Shown: piece after piece, positions 1 to 5,710 of the stretch | Layout: every line of letters begins with the position of its first letter | Numbering within the stretch: position 1 is the stretch's first letter | NCBI GenBank assembly: GCA_964450355.1 | Contig: CAYVDH010000138.1 | Coordinates: forward strand, 1 to 9,615 | DNA length: 9,615 nucleotides | Source of the DNA: CAYVDH01 sp964450355 | GTDB lineage: Bacteria; Bacteroidota; Bacteroidia; NS11-12g; UBA955 | Direction: 5' to 3' | Program-made: the position numbers and the translations under genes | Notes under the pieces: generated by a model | Told to the model about the DNA's origin: nothing | What the model saw: only the letters and a program-made list of their open reading frames with translations | Database searches by the model: none

Positions 1-2308
1 CATTACTTAAAGATAGTTGACCTTTGCTTGCATTGATGGAAATCGTTTGTAATTCGTTGGTTGCTGAGCTATCAGGAATGGTAATAATTCCACCGCCTTG
101 ACTCAAAATTACAGTTCCCCAATTCATCGTTTGACTTAAAGTTTGCAGCTCATTGGTCGCTACAGAATCGTTATCAGCTACAGAAAAACTACCACCATTT
201 TTAGATAATGAAATGATGTTTCCAGTCTTAGAGATTGTTTGCAATTCATTTGTAGAATCTTGGTCATTGACAATTACCGAACCACCGCCATTGCTCAGTG
301 AAATCGTATTGCCTGTTTTAGAAATGGTTTGTAATTCGTTGGTAGATGAACTATCTCCAAGAGTAATGGTATTGCCATTGCTGATGCTTAATTGACCTTT
401 GCTTGCATTGATGGAAATCGTTTGTAATTCGTTGGTTGCAGAGCTATCAGGAATGGTAATGATACCACCACTATTGCTTAAAGTCACTTTACCCAAACCA
501 GCAGTTTGACTCAGTGTTTGCAGCTCGTTAGTTGCTACAGAATCGTTATCAGCGATAGAAAAACTACCTCCGTTTTTAGATAAAGAAATGATGTTTCCAG
601 TTTTAGAGATTGTTTGCAATTCGTTAGTAGAATCTTGGTCATTGACTATTACAGAACCACCGCCATTGCTCAGAGAAATGGTATTGCCAGATTTTGAAAT
701 CGTTTGTAATTCGTTGGTTGATGAACTATCTCCAAGAGTAATTGTGTTACCATTACTTAAAGATAATTGACCTTTGCTTGCATTGATGGAAATCGTTTGT
801 AATTCATTGGTAGCAGAGCTATCAGGAATGGTAATGATACCACCACCATTGCTTAATGTGACTTTACCCAAACCAGCAGTTTGACTCAGTGTTTGCAGCT
901 CATTGGTCGCTACAGAATCGTTATCAGCTACAGAAAAACTACCACCATTTTTAGATAATGAAATGATGTTTCCAGTCTTAGAGATTGTTTGCAATTCGTT
1001 GGTAGAATCTTGGTCGTTGACAATTACCGAACCACCGCCATTGCTCAATGAAATGGTATTTCCAGATTTTGAAATCGTTTGTAATTCATTGGTAGAAGAA
1101 CTATCACCAAGAGTAATAGTATTACCATTACTTAAAGATAGTTGACCTTTGCTTGCATTGATGGAAATCGTTTGTAATTCATTGGTAGCAGAGCTATCAG
1201 GAATGGTAATGATTCCGCCACCATTGCTTAAAGTGACTTTACCCAAACCAGCAGTTTGACTCAGTGTTTGCAATTCATTTGTTGATACAGAATCATTATC
1301 AGCGATAGAAAAACTACCTCCATTTTTAGATAAAGAAATGATGTTTCCTGTCTTAGAGATTGTCTGCAATTCGTTGGTAGAATCTTGGTCATTGACAATT
1401 ACAGAACCACCGCCATTGCTTAATGAAATGGTGTTGCCTGTTTTTGAAATCGTTTGTAATTCATTGGTTGATGAACTATCTCCAAGAGTAATTGTGTTAC
1501 CATTACTTAAAGATAATTGACCTTTGCTTGCATTGATGGAAATCGTTTGTAATTCATTAGTTGCAGAGCTATCAGGAATGGTAATGATACCACCACTATT
1601 GCTTAAAGTCACTTTACCCAAACCAGCAGTTTGACTCAGTGTTTGCAATTCATTTGTTGATACAGAATCATTATCAGCTATAGAAAAACTACCTCCGTTT
1701 TTAGATAAAGAAATGATGTTTCCAGTCTTAGAGATTGTTTGCAATTCGTTAGTAGAATCTTGGTCGTTGACTAGTACAGAACCACCGCCATTGCTCAATG
1801 AAATGGTGTTTCCAGATTTTGAAATCGTTTGTAATTCATTGGTAGAAGAACTATCACCAAGAGTAATAGTATTACCATTACTTAAAGATAGTTGACCTTT
1901 GCTTGCATTGATGGAAATCGTTTGTAATTCATTGGTAGCAGAGCTATCAGGAATGGTAATGATTCCGCCACCATTGCTTAAAGTGACTTTACCCAAACCA
2001 GCAGTTTGACTCAGTGTTTGCAATTCATTTGTTGATACAGAATCATTATCAGCGATAGAAAAACTACCTCCATTTTTAGATAAAGAAATGATGTTTCCTG
2101 TCTTAGAGATTGTCTGCAATTCGTTGGTAGAATCTTGGTCATTGACAATTACAGAACCACCGCCATTGCTTAATGAAATGGTGTTGCCTGTTTTTGAAAT
2201 CGTTTGTAATTCATTGGTAGATGAACTATCTCCAAGAGTAATAGTATTGCCATTGCTGATGCTTAATTGACCTTTACTAGCATTGATGGAAATGGTTTGT
2301 AATTCATT
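1..2308 (-). repeat. In-frame 375-bp tandem repeat array (six full units and one partial)
   Basis: The landmark ttgacctttgcttgcattg (with small variants) recurs at 17, 392, 767, 1142, 1517, 1892 and 2267, exactly 375 bp apart. Read on the minus strand, the units are 2308-1934, 1933-1559, 1558-1184, 1183-809, 808-434 and 433-59, with a partial unit at 58-1. Each unit encodes 125 residues in four sub-repeats, each starting NELQT: A (31 aa, INASKGQLSLSNGNTITLGD), B (30 aa, KTGNTISLSNGGGSVIVNDQ), C (32 aa, KTGNIISLSKNGGSFSIADN) and D (32 aa, QTAGLGKVTLSNGGGIITIP). All spacings are multiples of 3, so copy-number change would preserve the frame. The array continues beyond the left edge. Confidence 0.97.
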
Positions 2309-2794
2309 GGTTATTGATGAATCGTTATCGGCTACAGAAAAATAAATGGTGTTTCCATTGCTTAATGTAATTTGTCTAATGTTGTTATTTGAACTTGTGC
2401 TTAAATTTTGCAACTCATTTGTAGTTGAACTGTCATTATCTGCTACGGAAAAATAGATTGAATTGCCGTTGTTTAAGTCTAGTTTTTTAATGTTACCATT
2501 AGAAGTAATCAACAGTGAATAAGTATTGGATTTACATAAATTAACCCAAGTAACTCCTGTATAATTACATAGACAATTACTATCTGTATTGTAGATAAGC
2601 ATTCCGGCAACAGTTGCCATGGTGTTCATTTGAGCAGTATTCATTCTTGGAAAAAGCACACCTTTGGTCGTGCTTTCAAGTTCTAATAAGCTGCTTGAAT
2701 TGATAACTGCAGGATTATTTCCAAGTTTAATTTGTGATTTACTTATATTTACAAAGCAAATAATGAGTAATACTGAAAGTAATGTTTTTTTCAT
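1..2794 (-). CDS. Secreted tandem-repeat fibre/adhesin-like surface protein, C-terminus outside window
   Basis: The frame is open from ATG at 2794-2792 to the left edge with no stop, giving 931 complete codons; the gene is truncated only by the window. Residues 1-20 are a signal peptide (MKKTLLSVLLIICFVNISKS), with a mature start near Q21. Residues about 27-87 resemble the head module common in Bacteroidota fibre and tail-fibre-like proteins (SSLLELESTTKGVLFPRMN, then AGMLIYNTDSNC and a TWVNL strand). Residues about 100-162 hold two degenerate repeats (LSNGNTIYFSVADND). From N163 a regular 125-residue unit takes over and continues past the window. The sub-repeats (NELQTIS, about 8 residues, SLSNGG, SVIVxD) are rich in Ser, Asn, Thr and Gly and look like short beta-strands and turns, which suggests an elongated fibre. 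There is a plausible -7 element just upstream. A surface or adhesive role is inferred; the C-terminal anchoring or chaperone domain is not visible. Confidence 0.88.
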   Translation of the reverse strand, partial: MKKTLLSVLLIICFVNISKSQIKLGNNPAVINSSSLLELESTTKGVLFPRMNTAQMNTMATVAGMLIYNTDSNCLCNYTGVTWVNLCKSNTYSLLITSNGNIKKLDLNNGNSIYFSVADNDSSTTNELQNLSTSSNNNIRQITLSNGNTIYFSVADNDSSITNELQTISINASKGQLSISNGNTITLGDSSSTNELQTISKTGNTISLSNGGGSVIVNDQDSTNELQTISKTGNIISLSKNGGSFSIADNDSVSTNELQTLSQTAGLGKVTLSNGGGIITIPDSSATNELQTISINASKGQLSLSNGNTITLGDSSSTNELQTISKSGNTISLSNGGGSVLVNDQDSTNELQTISKTGNIISLSKNGGSFSIADNDSVSTNELQTLSQTAGLGKVTLSNSGGIITIPDSSATNELQTISINASKGQLSLSNGNTITLGDSSSTNELQTISKTGNTISLSNGGGSVIVNDQDSTNELQTISKTGNIISLSKNGGSFSIADNDSVSTNELQTLSQTAGLGKVTLSNGGGIITIPDSSATNELQTISINASKGQLSLSNGNTITLGDSSSTNELQTISKSGNTISLSNGGGSVIVNDQDSTNELQTISKTGNIISLSKNGGSFSVADNDSVATNELQTLSQTAGLGKVTLSNGGGIITIPDSSATNELQTISINASKGQLSLSNGNTITLGDSSSTNELQTISKSGNTISLSNGGGSVIVNDQDSTNELQTISKTGNIISLSKNGGSFSIADNDSVATNELQTLSQTAGLGKVTLSNSGGIITIPDSSATNELQTISINASKGQLSISNGNTITLGDSSSTNELQTISKTGNTISLSNGGGSVIVNDQDSTNELQTISKTGNIISLSKNGGSFSVADNDSVATNELQTLSQTMNWGTVILSQGGGIITIPDSSATNELQTISINASKGQLSLSN
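2309..2494 (-). repeat. Degenerate founder-type sub-repeats at the N-terminal edge of the array
   Basis: Before the regular array begins, the same protein carries two diverged sub-repeats sharing a NGNxIYFSVADNDSS core (residues about 109-123 and 146-160). One is followed by TNELQN and the other by TNELQT. They resemble the C sub-repeat in their SxADNDS segment, but they have irregular lengths and clearly different codons from the array. Edge copies that escape homogenisation are expected in tandem arrays evolving by unequal recombination. Confidence 0.75.
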
Positions 2795-2812
2795 TTGAAA
2801 ATGATTTACAAT

Positions 2813-2842
2813 CAAAAGTAATAAAAAAATGATACAATGAAA
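2813..2842 (-). promoter_or_regulatory. Putative Bacteroidota-type promoter for the repeat-protein gene
   Basis: On the minus strand TACTTTTG (2820-2813) matches the Bacteroidota -7 consensus TAnnTTTG. A TTTC (2842-2839), three of four bases of the -33 TTTG box, lies 18 bp upstream. The -7 box ends 18 bp before the ATG, so the leader would be short. AT-rich DNA makes chance matches common. If it is real, the repeat gene is transcribed independently of xerD. Confidence 0.45.
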
Positions 2843-2862
2843 TGAAAATTTACTGAGCTATG

Positions 2863-2881
2863 GGTTTTCTATTTGAAAACC
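2863..2881. other. Short inverted repeat just downstream of xerD
   Basis: GGTTTTC (2863-2869) and GAAAACC (2875-2881) form a perfect 7-bp stem with a 5-nt loop, beginning 2 bp beyond the xerD stop codon. On the minus strand no U-run follows the stem. On the plus strand a T-rich stretch follows, but no plus-strand gene ends here. It may be a weak 3' end structure for the xerD transcript, but it is not a convincing intrinsic terminator. Confidence 0.35.
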
Positions 2882-2883
2882 AT

Positions 2884-3789
2884 TTATTTTTTTGCCCGAG
2901 GATGATACAAGGCAATGGTTTCTTGCAAGTATTTTTTATCTAAATGTGTGTATATTTCAGTGGTAGTGATGCTTTCATGACCAAGCATTTGTTGAACTGC
3001 ACGAAGGTCTGCACCACCATCCACCAAACAAGTAGCAAAAGAATGTCGTAAAGTATGGGGACTGATGTTTTTTCTTATGCCTGCCTTTTTAGCTAAATTT
3101 TTAATCAAATTAAATACAGATATTCTGCTGAAAGAACTGCCTAAATGATTTAAAAACACAAAATCCGTAAACTTTGCTTGAATTGGTCTGGATAATCTAG
3201 AACCATTAAGATATAAATCAATGGCTTTGATGGCATAAGAACCAATTGGAACTAATCTTTCTTTATTGCCTTTACCAATTACTTTGATGAATTTTTCTTT
3301 AAAAAACAGATTGGATATTTTTAAATTCACCAATTCGCTTACTCTTAAACCACAGCTAAACAATGTTTCTAAAATGGCTTTATCTCTATGACCATGTGTT
3401 TTTGATAAATCAATTTGGGCAATCATGTTATTGATGTCATCTAAGCTCAAAACTTCAGGAAGTTTGCGAGCAAGCTTAGGCAATTCTAAAAATTGAGAAG
3501 GGTCGTTTTTAATCACATCTTCAAGAGATAAGTATTGATAAAATGCTCTGATACCACTGATGATTCTGGCTTGAGAAGTACTAGCTATTCCAATTTCATT
3601 TAAGGCCGATACAAACTCCAATAAATGCTTGTATTCCACTTTATCTGGACCAATTTGATATGAATTATTTTCTATGAAATGAATTAATTTTTTAACATCA
3701 TTTAAATAAGCTTCAATGCTGTTTTTTGAAAGCGATTTTTCGAGTAAAAGATAACTTTTAAATCCTTTGATGGAACTATTCCAATCCAT
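2884..3789 (-). CDS. xerD: Site-specific tyrosine recombinase XerD
   Basis: This 301-residue protein has the full length and layout of XerC/XerD recombinases, which resolve chromosome dimers at dif sites. The N-terminal SAM-like core-binding domain spans about residues 5-88 (SLSKNSIEAYLNDVKKLIHF), and the catalytic domain spans about 108-290. All six catalytic residues of the family are present: R149 (CGLRVSEL), K173 (GKGNKERL), H245 and R248 (HTLRHSFAT), H271 (LGHESITTTEIYTH) and the nucleophile Y280. The stretch HESITTTEIYTHLDKKYL and the HPRAKK tail are more typical of Bacteroidota XerD than XerC or integrative-element integrases. The gene starts 5 bp after the stop of the Omp28-family gene, so the two are probably co-transcribed. 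No att site, transposase or phage gene is nearby, which favours a housekeeping role. Whether it is XerD or a close paralogue cannot be settled from one window. Confidence 0.93.
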   Translation of the reverse strand: MDWNSSIKGFKSYLLLEKSLSKNSIEAYLNDVKKLIHFIENNSYQIGPDKVEYKHLLEFVSALNEIGIASTSQARIISGIRAFYQYLSLEDVIKNDPSQFLELPKLARKLPEVLSLDDINNMIAQIDLSKTHGHRDKAILETLFSCGLRVSELVNLKISNLFFKEKFIKVIGKGNKERLVPIGSYAIKAIDLYLNGSRLSRPIQAKFTDFVFLNHLGSSFSRISVFNLIKNLAKKAGIRKNISPHTLRHSFATCLVDGGADLRAVQQMLGHESITTTEIYTHLDKKYLQETIALYHPRAKK

Positions 3790-3794
3790 TGGTA

Positions 3795-4655
3795 TTAATG
3801 AATTTGTCTGACATTGATGACTTCGTTGGTGGAGGCATCAGAAACCAAACAAACTATGTGGCAATTGGCTAAATTGATGGATTTAGGGGTTTCATAAACA
3901 AACTCTTTAATGAATGTTCTGCCAGCAACTAAGGATTCTGTTAAGGCATTGCCTGTGGCATTGCCAAAAGCATATCTCAAAGCGTGATTGTGAACATAAT
4001 TAGGGTCGGTACCATTAGGCTTTAGTTGTGAACTCACAATGCCATTTTCAATTAAAAATATAGAATATTTGTGGTTTACTCCGCTGTTGACACTGGCATT
4101 GTATTCTAATTTAATTTTAACTTTTAGTGTGGTGTCCTTAATGGATTTAGTGATGGAAATGTTGACAGGAGTTTTTAATTTTAATCTTTCGTTCACAAAG
4201 TTTATCCAATCCAATGGACTGATGACAGGGTCTTGTCGTCCTGCAAAAATGGTGCGGTCCACATAACCATTAGGCAAGCCGCTAGGAATTTTGATGGTTT
4301 CAGTAATTTGTTTGCTGTATTCTGAAGTTAATCTAGGAACTCCGCTATAGGGTGTTGTAAAATTAGAGATAGCAGCAATGTCTGGATATAAAGCAACTAC
4401 AACAACACTGTCTTCAGTTTTTTGAGTAACAATGTCATTGGCTTTTAACGCAGCAGCAGGGCAATTTTGACATCTCACACCAGTTATGTCTTCTAGTAAT
4501 ACTGCTTTGTGTTGAGCAGCAGGGACATTTGGATTGATGTATGTAGAATCTGTTAAGGGAACAGCAGGGACAGTGAAATCAATATATGGAGGGACTTCTT
4601 CGCATGCGCTTAGTCCTGATAGAATTATTAAACAATAGAATAAATGCTTTTTCAT
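3795..4655 (-). CDS. Omp28-family outer-membrane lipoprotein with a CxxC motif
   Basis: The preferred start is ATG at 4655-4653, giving 286 residues, because it places a canonical lipoprotein signal at the N-terminus: MKKHLFYCLIILSGLSAC with lipobox L-S-A-C and C18 as the lipidated residue. An in-frame ATG at 4691 would add 12 residues ahead of the signal and is less likely. A thioredoxin-like segment follows: a strand (AVLLEDITG), then C62-Q-N-C65 followed by a helix (PAAALKANDIV), and later SGLPNGYVDR, whose proline sits where the cis-Pro of a thioredoxin fold is expected. The C-terminal half looks beta-rich and holds NHALRYAFG, a stretch I associate with the Omp28 family (named from Porphyromonas gingivalis Omp28). 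The biochemical role is not established; redox activity is only suggested by CxxC. It is divergent from the gene at 4710 and lies immediately upstream of xerD. Confidence 0.85.
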   Translation of the reverse strand: MKKHLFYCLIILSGLSACEEVPPYIDFTVPAVPLTDSTYINPNVPAAQHKAVLLEDITGVRCQNCPAAALKANDIVTQKTEDSVVVVALYPDIAAISNFTTPYSGVPRLTSEYSKQITETIKIPSGLPNGYVDRTIFAGRQDPVISPLDWINFVNERLKLKTPVNISITKSIKDTTLKVKIKLEYNASVNSGVNHKYSIFLIENGIVSSQLKPNGTDPNYVHNHALRYAFGNATGNALTESLVAGRTFIKEFVYETPKSINLANCHIVCLVSDASTNEVINVRQIH

Positions 4656-4709
4656 TTTATACAAAAATAAATATTTTTTTGTTAATTGCATAAAAATACA
4701 TTTTATATC
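4656..4709. promoter_or_regulatory. Divergent intergenic region between two exported-protein genes
   Basis: Only 54 bp separate the preferred starts of the divergent genes, so both promoters must lie here or reach into the coding regions. On the minus strand TATTTTTG (4669-4662) matches the TAnnTTTG -7 element but ends just 6 bp before the ATG at 4655, which would give a nearly leaderless mRNA. No equally good box was seen for the plus-strand gene. The region is almost pure A/T, so single-element matches carry limited weight. Confidence 0.4.
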
Positions 4710-5480
4710 ATGATGACATTAACTAAAAATACAGGTTATTTAATCTCTTTTGTGTTGTTATTTTCATTGTGCCGAGCGGTGTTTTACACACCTAATAGAA
4801 ATCCAGTTCCCTTGTTTGAAGAGAGTGGAGATTTGTATGTCGATGTTAGCACCAATTTAGTCACAAAAGCCGATTTTACAGCTGGATTGGCTCTGACAGA
4901 GAGCATTGGGGCTTATGGGTCGTATTCGACAGCAAAGCAGAGCAATACCAATACCACAACTAATACAGAATACAAATACCAATACAATGGAAACATGGTT
5001 AATTTGGGTTTAGGTTATTTTGTAAACAAAGAAAAAAGTGACAGAACTCGGTTTGAGATTTTTGGAGATTTTGCTTCGGGCACTTATAATAACAAATACA
5101 CAGATTCTGGAACAAATTTGTATTTAAATGGCCAATACACTCGCATAGGTATTATGCCCAACATTGGATTTACTAACCACGAAACCAATTTTAGTTTTGC
5201 TTATTCAGTCAAATTGAGCAGAATTACTTTTTCAAACATGAAAACTAATGATGCATTGTTTTGGAAAAACGACATAGAAAGGTTGAAAAGTAAAACAAGT
5301 TATGGAACCATAGAACATGCATTAAATATTAGGTATGGTTTTGATAAAGTAAAATTTCAGTTTCAGTTTGGGGTGTATCAGGGCATTAATTCAGATGAAA
5401 GTTTGAATGCCATACCTAAATTAAATTTTTCATCACAATTTGGAGTGGTATTTCATACCAATGTTTTTGGGAAAAATTAG
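4710..5480 (+). CDS. Probable outer-membrane-associated lipoprotein, beta-rich, function unknown
   Basis: From ATG 4710 (or the adjacent ATG 4713) the protein has 256 (255) residues; an upstream TTG at 4686 is in frame but unlikely. The N-terminus is hydrophobic (YLISFVLLFSL) and is followed by C21-RAVFYTPNRNPVPLFEESGDLYVDVS. This closely follows a pattern I recognise in Bacteroidota lipoproteins, a Cys followed by Y-x-P-N, then PLF-x-E-x-G and a beta-strand. The residue before the Cys is Leu, which is unusual for a lipobox, so lipidation is probable rather than certain. The rest alternates hydrophobic and polar residues in strand-like blocks ending with aromatic residues (VNLGLGYFV, RFEIFGDFASG, VKFQFQFGVYQG, FGVVFHTNVFG), consistent with a small beta-barrel. 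No enzymatic motif is visible. It is divergent from the Omp28-family gene; no strong terminator was seen downstream. Confidence 0.78.
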   Translation: MMTLTKNTGYLISFVLLFSLCRAVFYTPNRNPVPLFEESGDLYVDVSTNLVTKADFTAGLALTESIGAYGSYSTAKQSNTNTTTNTEYKYQYNGNMVNLGLGYFVNKEKSDRTRFEIFGDFASGTYNNKYTDSGTNLYLNGQYTRIGIMPNIGFTNHETNFSFAYSVKLSRITFSNMKTNDALFWKNDIERLKSKTSYGTIEHALNIRYGFDKVKFQFQFGVYQGINSDESLNAIPKLNFSSQFGVVFHTNVFGKN

Positions 5481-5503
5481 AATGGGTTTTATTGAGTTGT
5501 ATC

Positions 5504-5533
5504 AATGGATTAAGGGTCAAAAAAATGGATTAA
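5504..5533. repeat. Direct repeat AATGGATTAA, 20-bp spacing
   Basis: AATGGATTAA occurs at 5504-5513 and again at 5524-5533, a period of 20 bp or about two helical turns. It sits just downstream of the gene ending at 5480 and well upstream of the gene starting at 5711. The spacing would suit a pair of protein-binding sites on one DNA face, but a chance duplication in AT-rich DNA is possible. Confidence 0.4.
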
Positions 5534-5541
5534 AAAATAGA

Positions 5542-5559
5542 TATTTGTTTAAACAAATA
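5542..5559. other. 18-bp perfect palindrome
   Basis: TATTTGTTTAAACAAATA is a perfect 18-bp palindrome in the 230-bp intergenic region before the fibre-type gene. It could be an operator for a dimeric regulator. As RNA it would make only a weak A-U hairpin, so a terminator role for the gene ending at 5480 is less likely. Confidence 0.45.
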
Positions 5560-5610
5560 AAATTTAGCAAGATAAAATACACAAAATCAAATAGATAATA
5601 ATTTTTGCCT

Positions 5611-5643
5611 ACCGTATTTAAAAAAAAACGACCGTTTTTAAAA
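5611..5643. repeat. Direct repeat ACCGTNTTTAAAA, 20-bp spacing
   Basis: ACCGTATTTAAAA (5611-5623) and ACCGTTTTTAAAA (5631-5643) differ at one base and are spaced exactly 20 bp apart, ending about 30 bp upstream of the putative -7 element at 5673. The position is suitable for an activator or repressor site of the downstream operon. The same stretch also allows a small AAAAAC/GTTTTT hairpin (5624-5639). Confidence 0.4.
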
Positions 5644-5672
5644 CAGTTGTAGTTTTAGAAAATTTCACATTT

Positions 5673-5680
5673 TAGTTTTG
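5673..5680 (+). promoter_or_regulatory. Putative -7 promoter element of the three-gene export operon
   Basis: TAGTTTTG matches the Bacteroidota -7 consensus TAnnTTTG and ends 30 bp before the ATG at 5711, leaving a leader of roughly 25 nt. The -33 TTTG box is not well preserved; the nearest candidates are GTTG at 5646-5649 (23-bp spacing) and TTTA at 5654-5657. The leader before the ATG is A-rich with no Shine-Dalgarno sequence, as usual for this phylum. Confidence 0.45.
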
Positions 5681-5710
5681 TATTGTCAAATAAATCAATG
5701 ACGTATAAAA

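Noticed and set aside
153..2270. Series of plus-strand open frames of 60-80 codons (e.g. 153-395, 588-770, 903-1145) recurring every 375 bp with a MMFPVLEIVCNS-like product
   Set aside because: They are antisense shadows of the repeat array; their regular recurrence simply follows the 375-bp period, and the minus-strand frame is open throughout with a signal peptide and a coherent domain layout.
1..2308. Possible CRISPR array or integron cassette array
   Set aside because: The repeat unit is 375 bp, tandem and coding, with no unique spacers and no attC-like hairpins; the neighbouring recombinase has XerD rather than integron-integrase features.
2863..2881. Intrinsic terminator between xerD and the repeat gene
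   Set aside because: The stem is only 7 bp and no U-run follows it on the strand of the genes, so it is reported only as an inverted repeat.
2884..3789. Integrase of an integrative element, with the repeat gene as cargo
   Set aside because: No tRNA, att-like direct repeats, relaxase, transposase or phage genes are present, and the protein has housekeeping XerD motifs and length.
4039..4266. Plus-strand open frame of 75 codons
   Set aside because: It is antisense to the well-supported Omp28-family gene and has no recognisable protein features.
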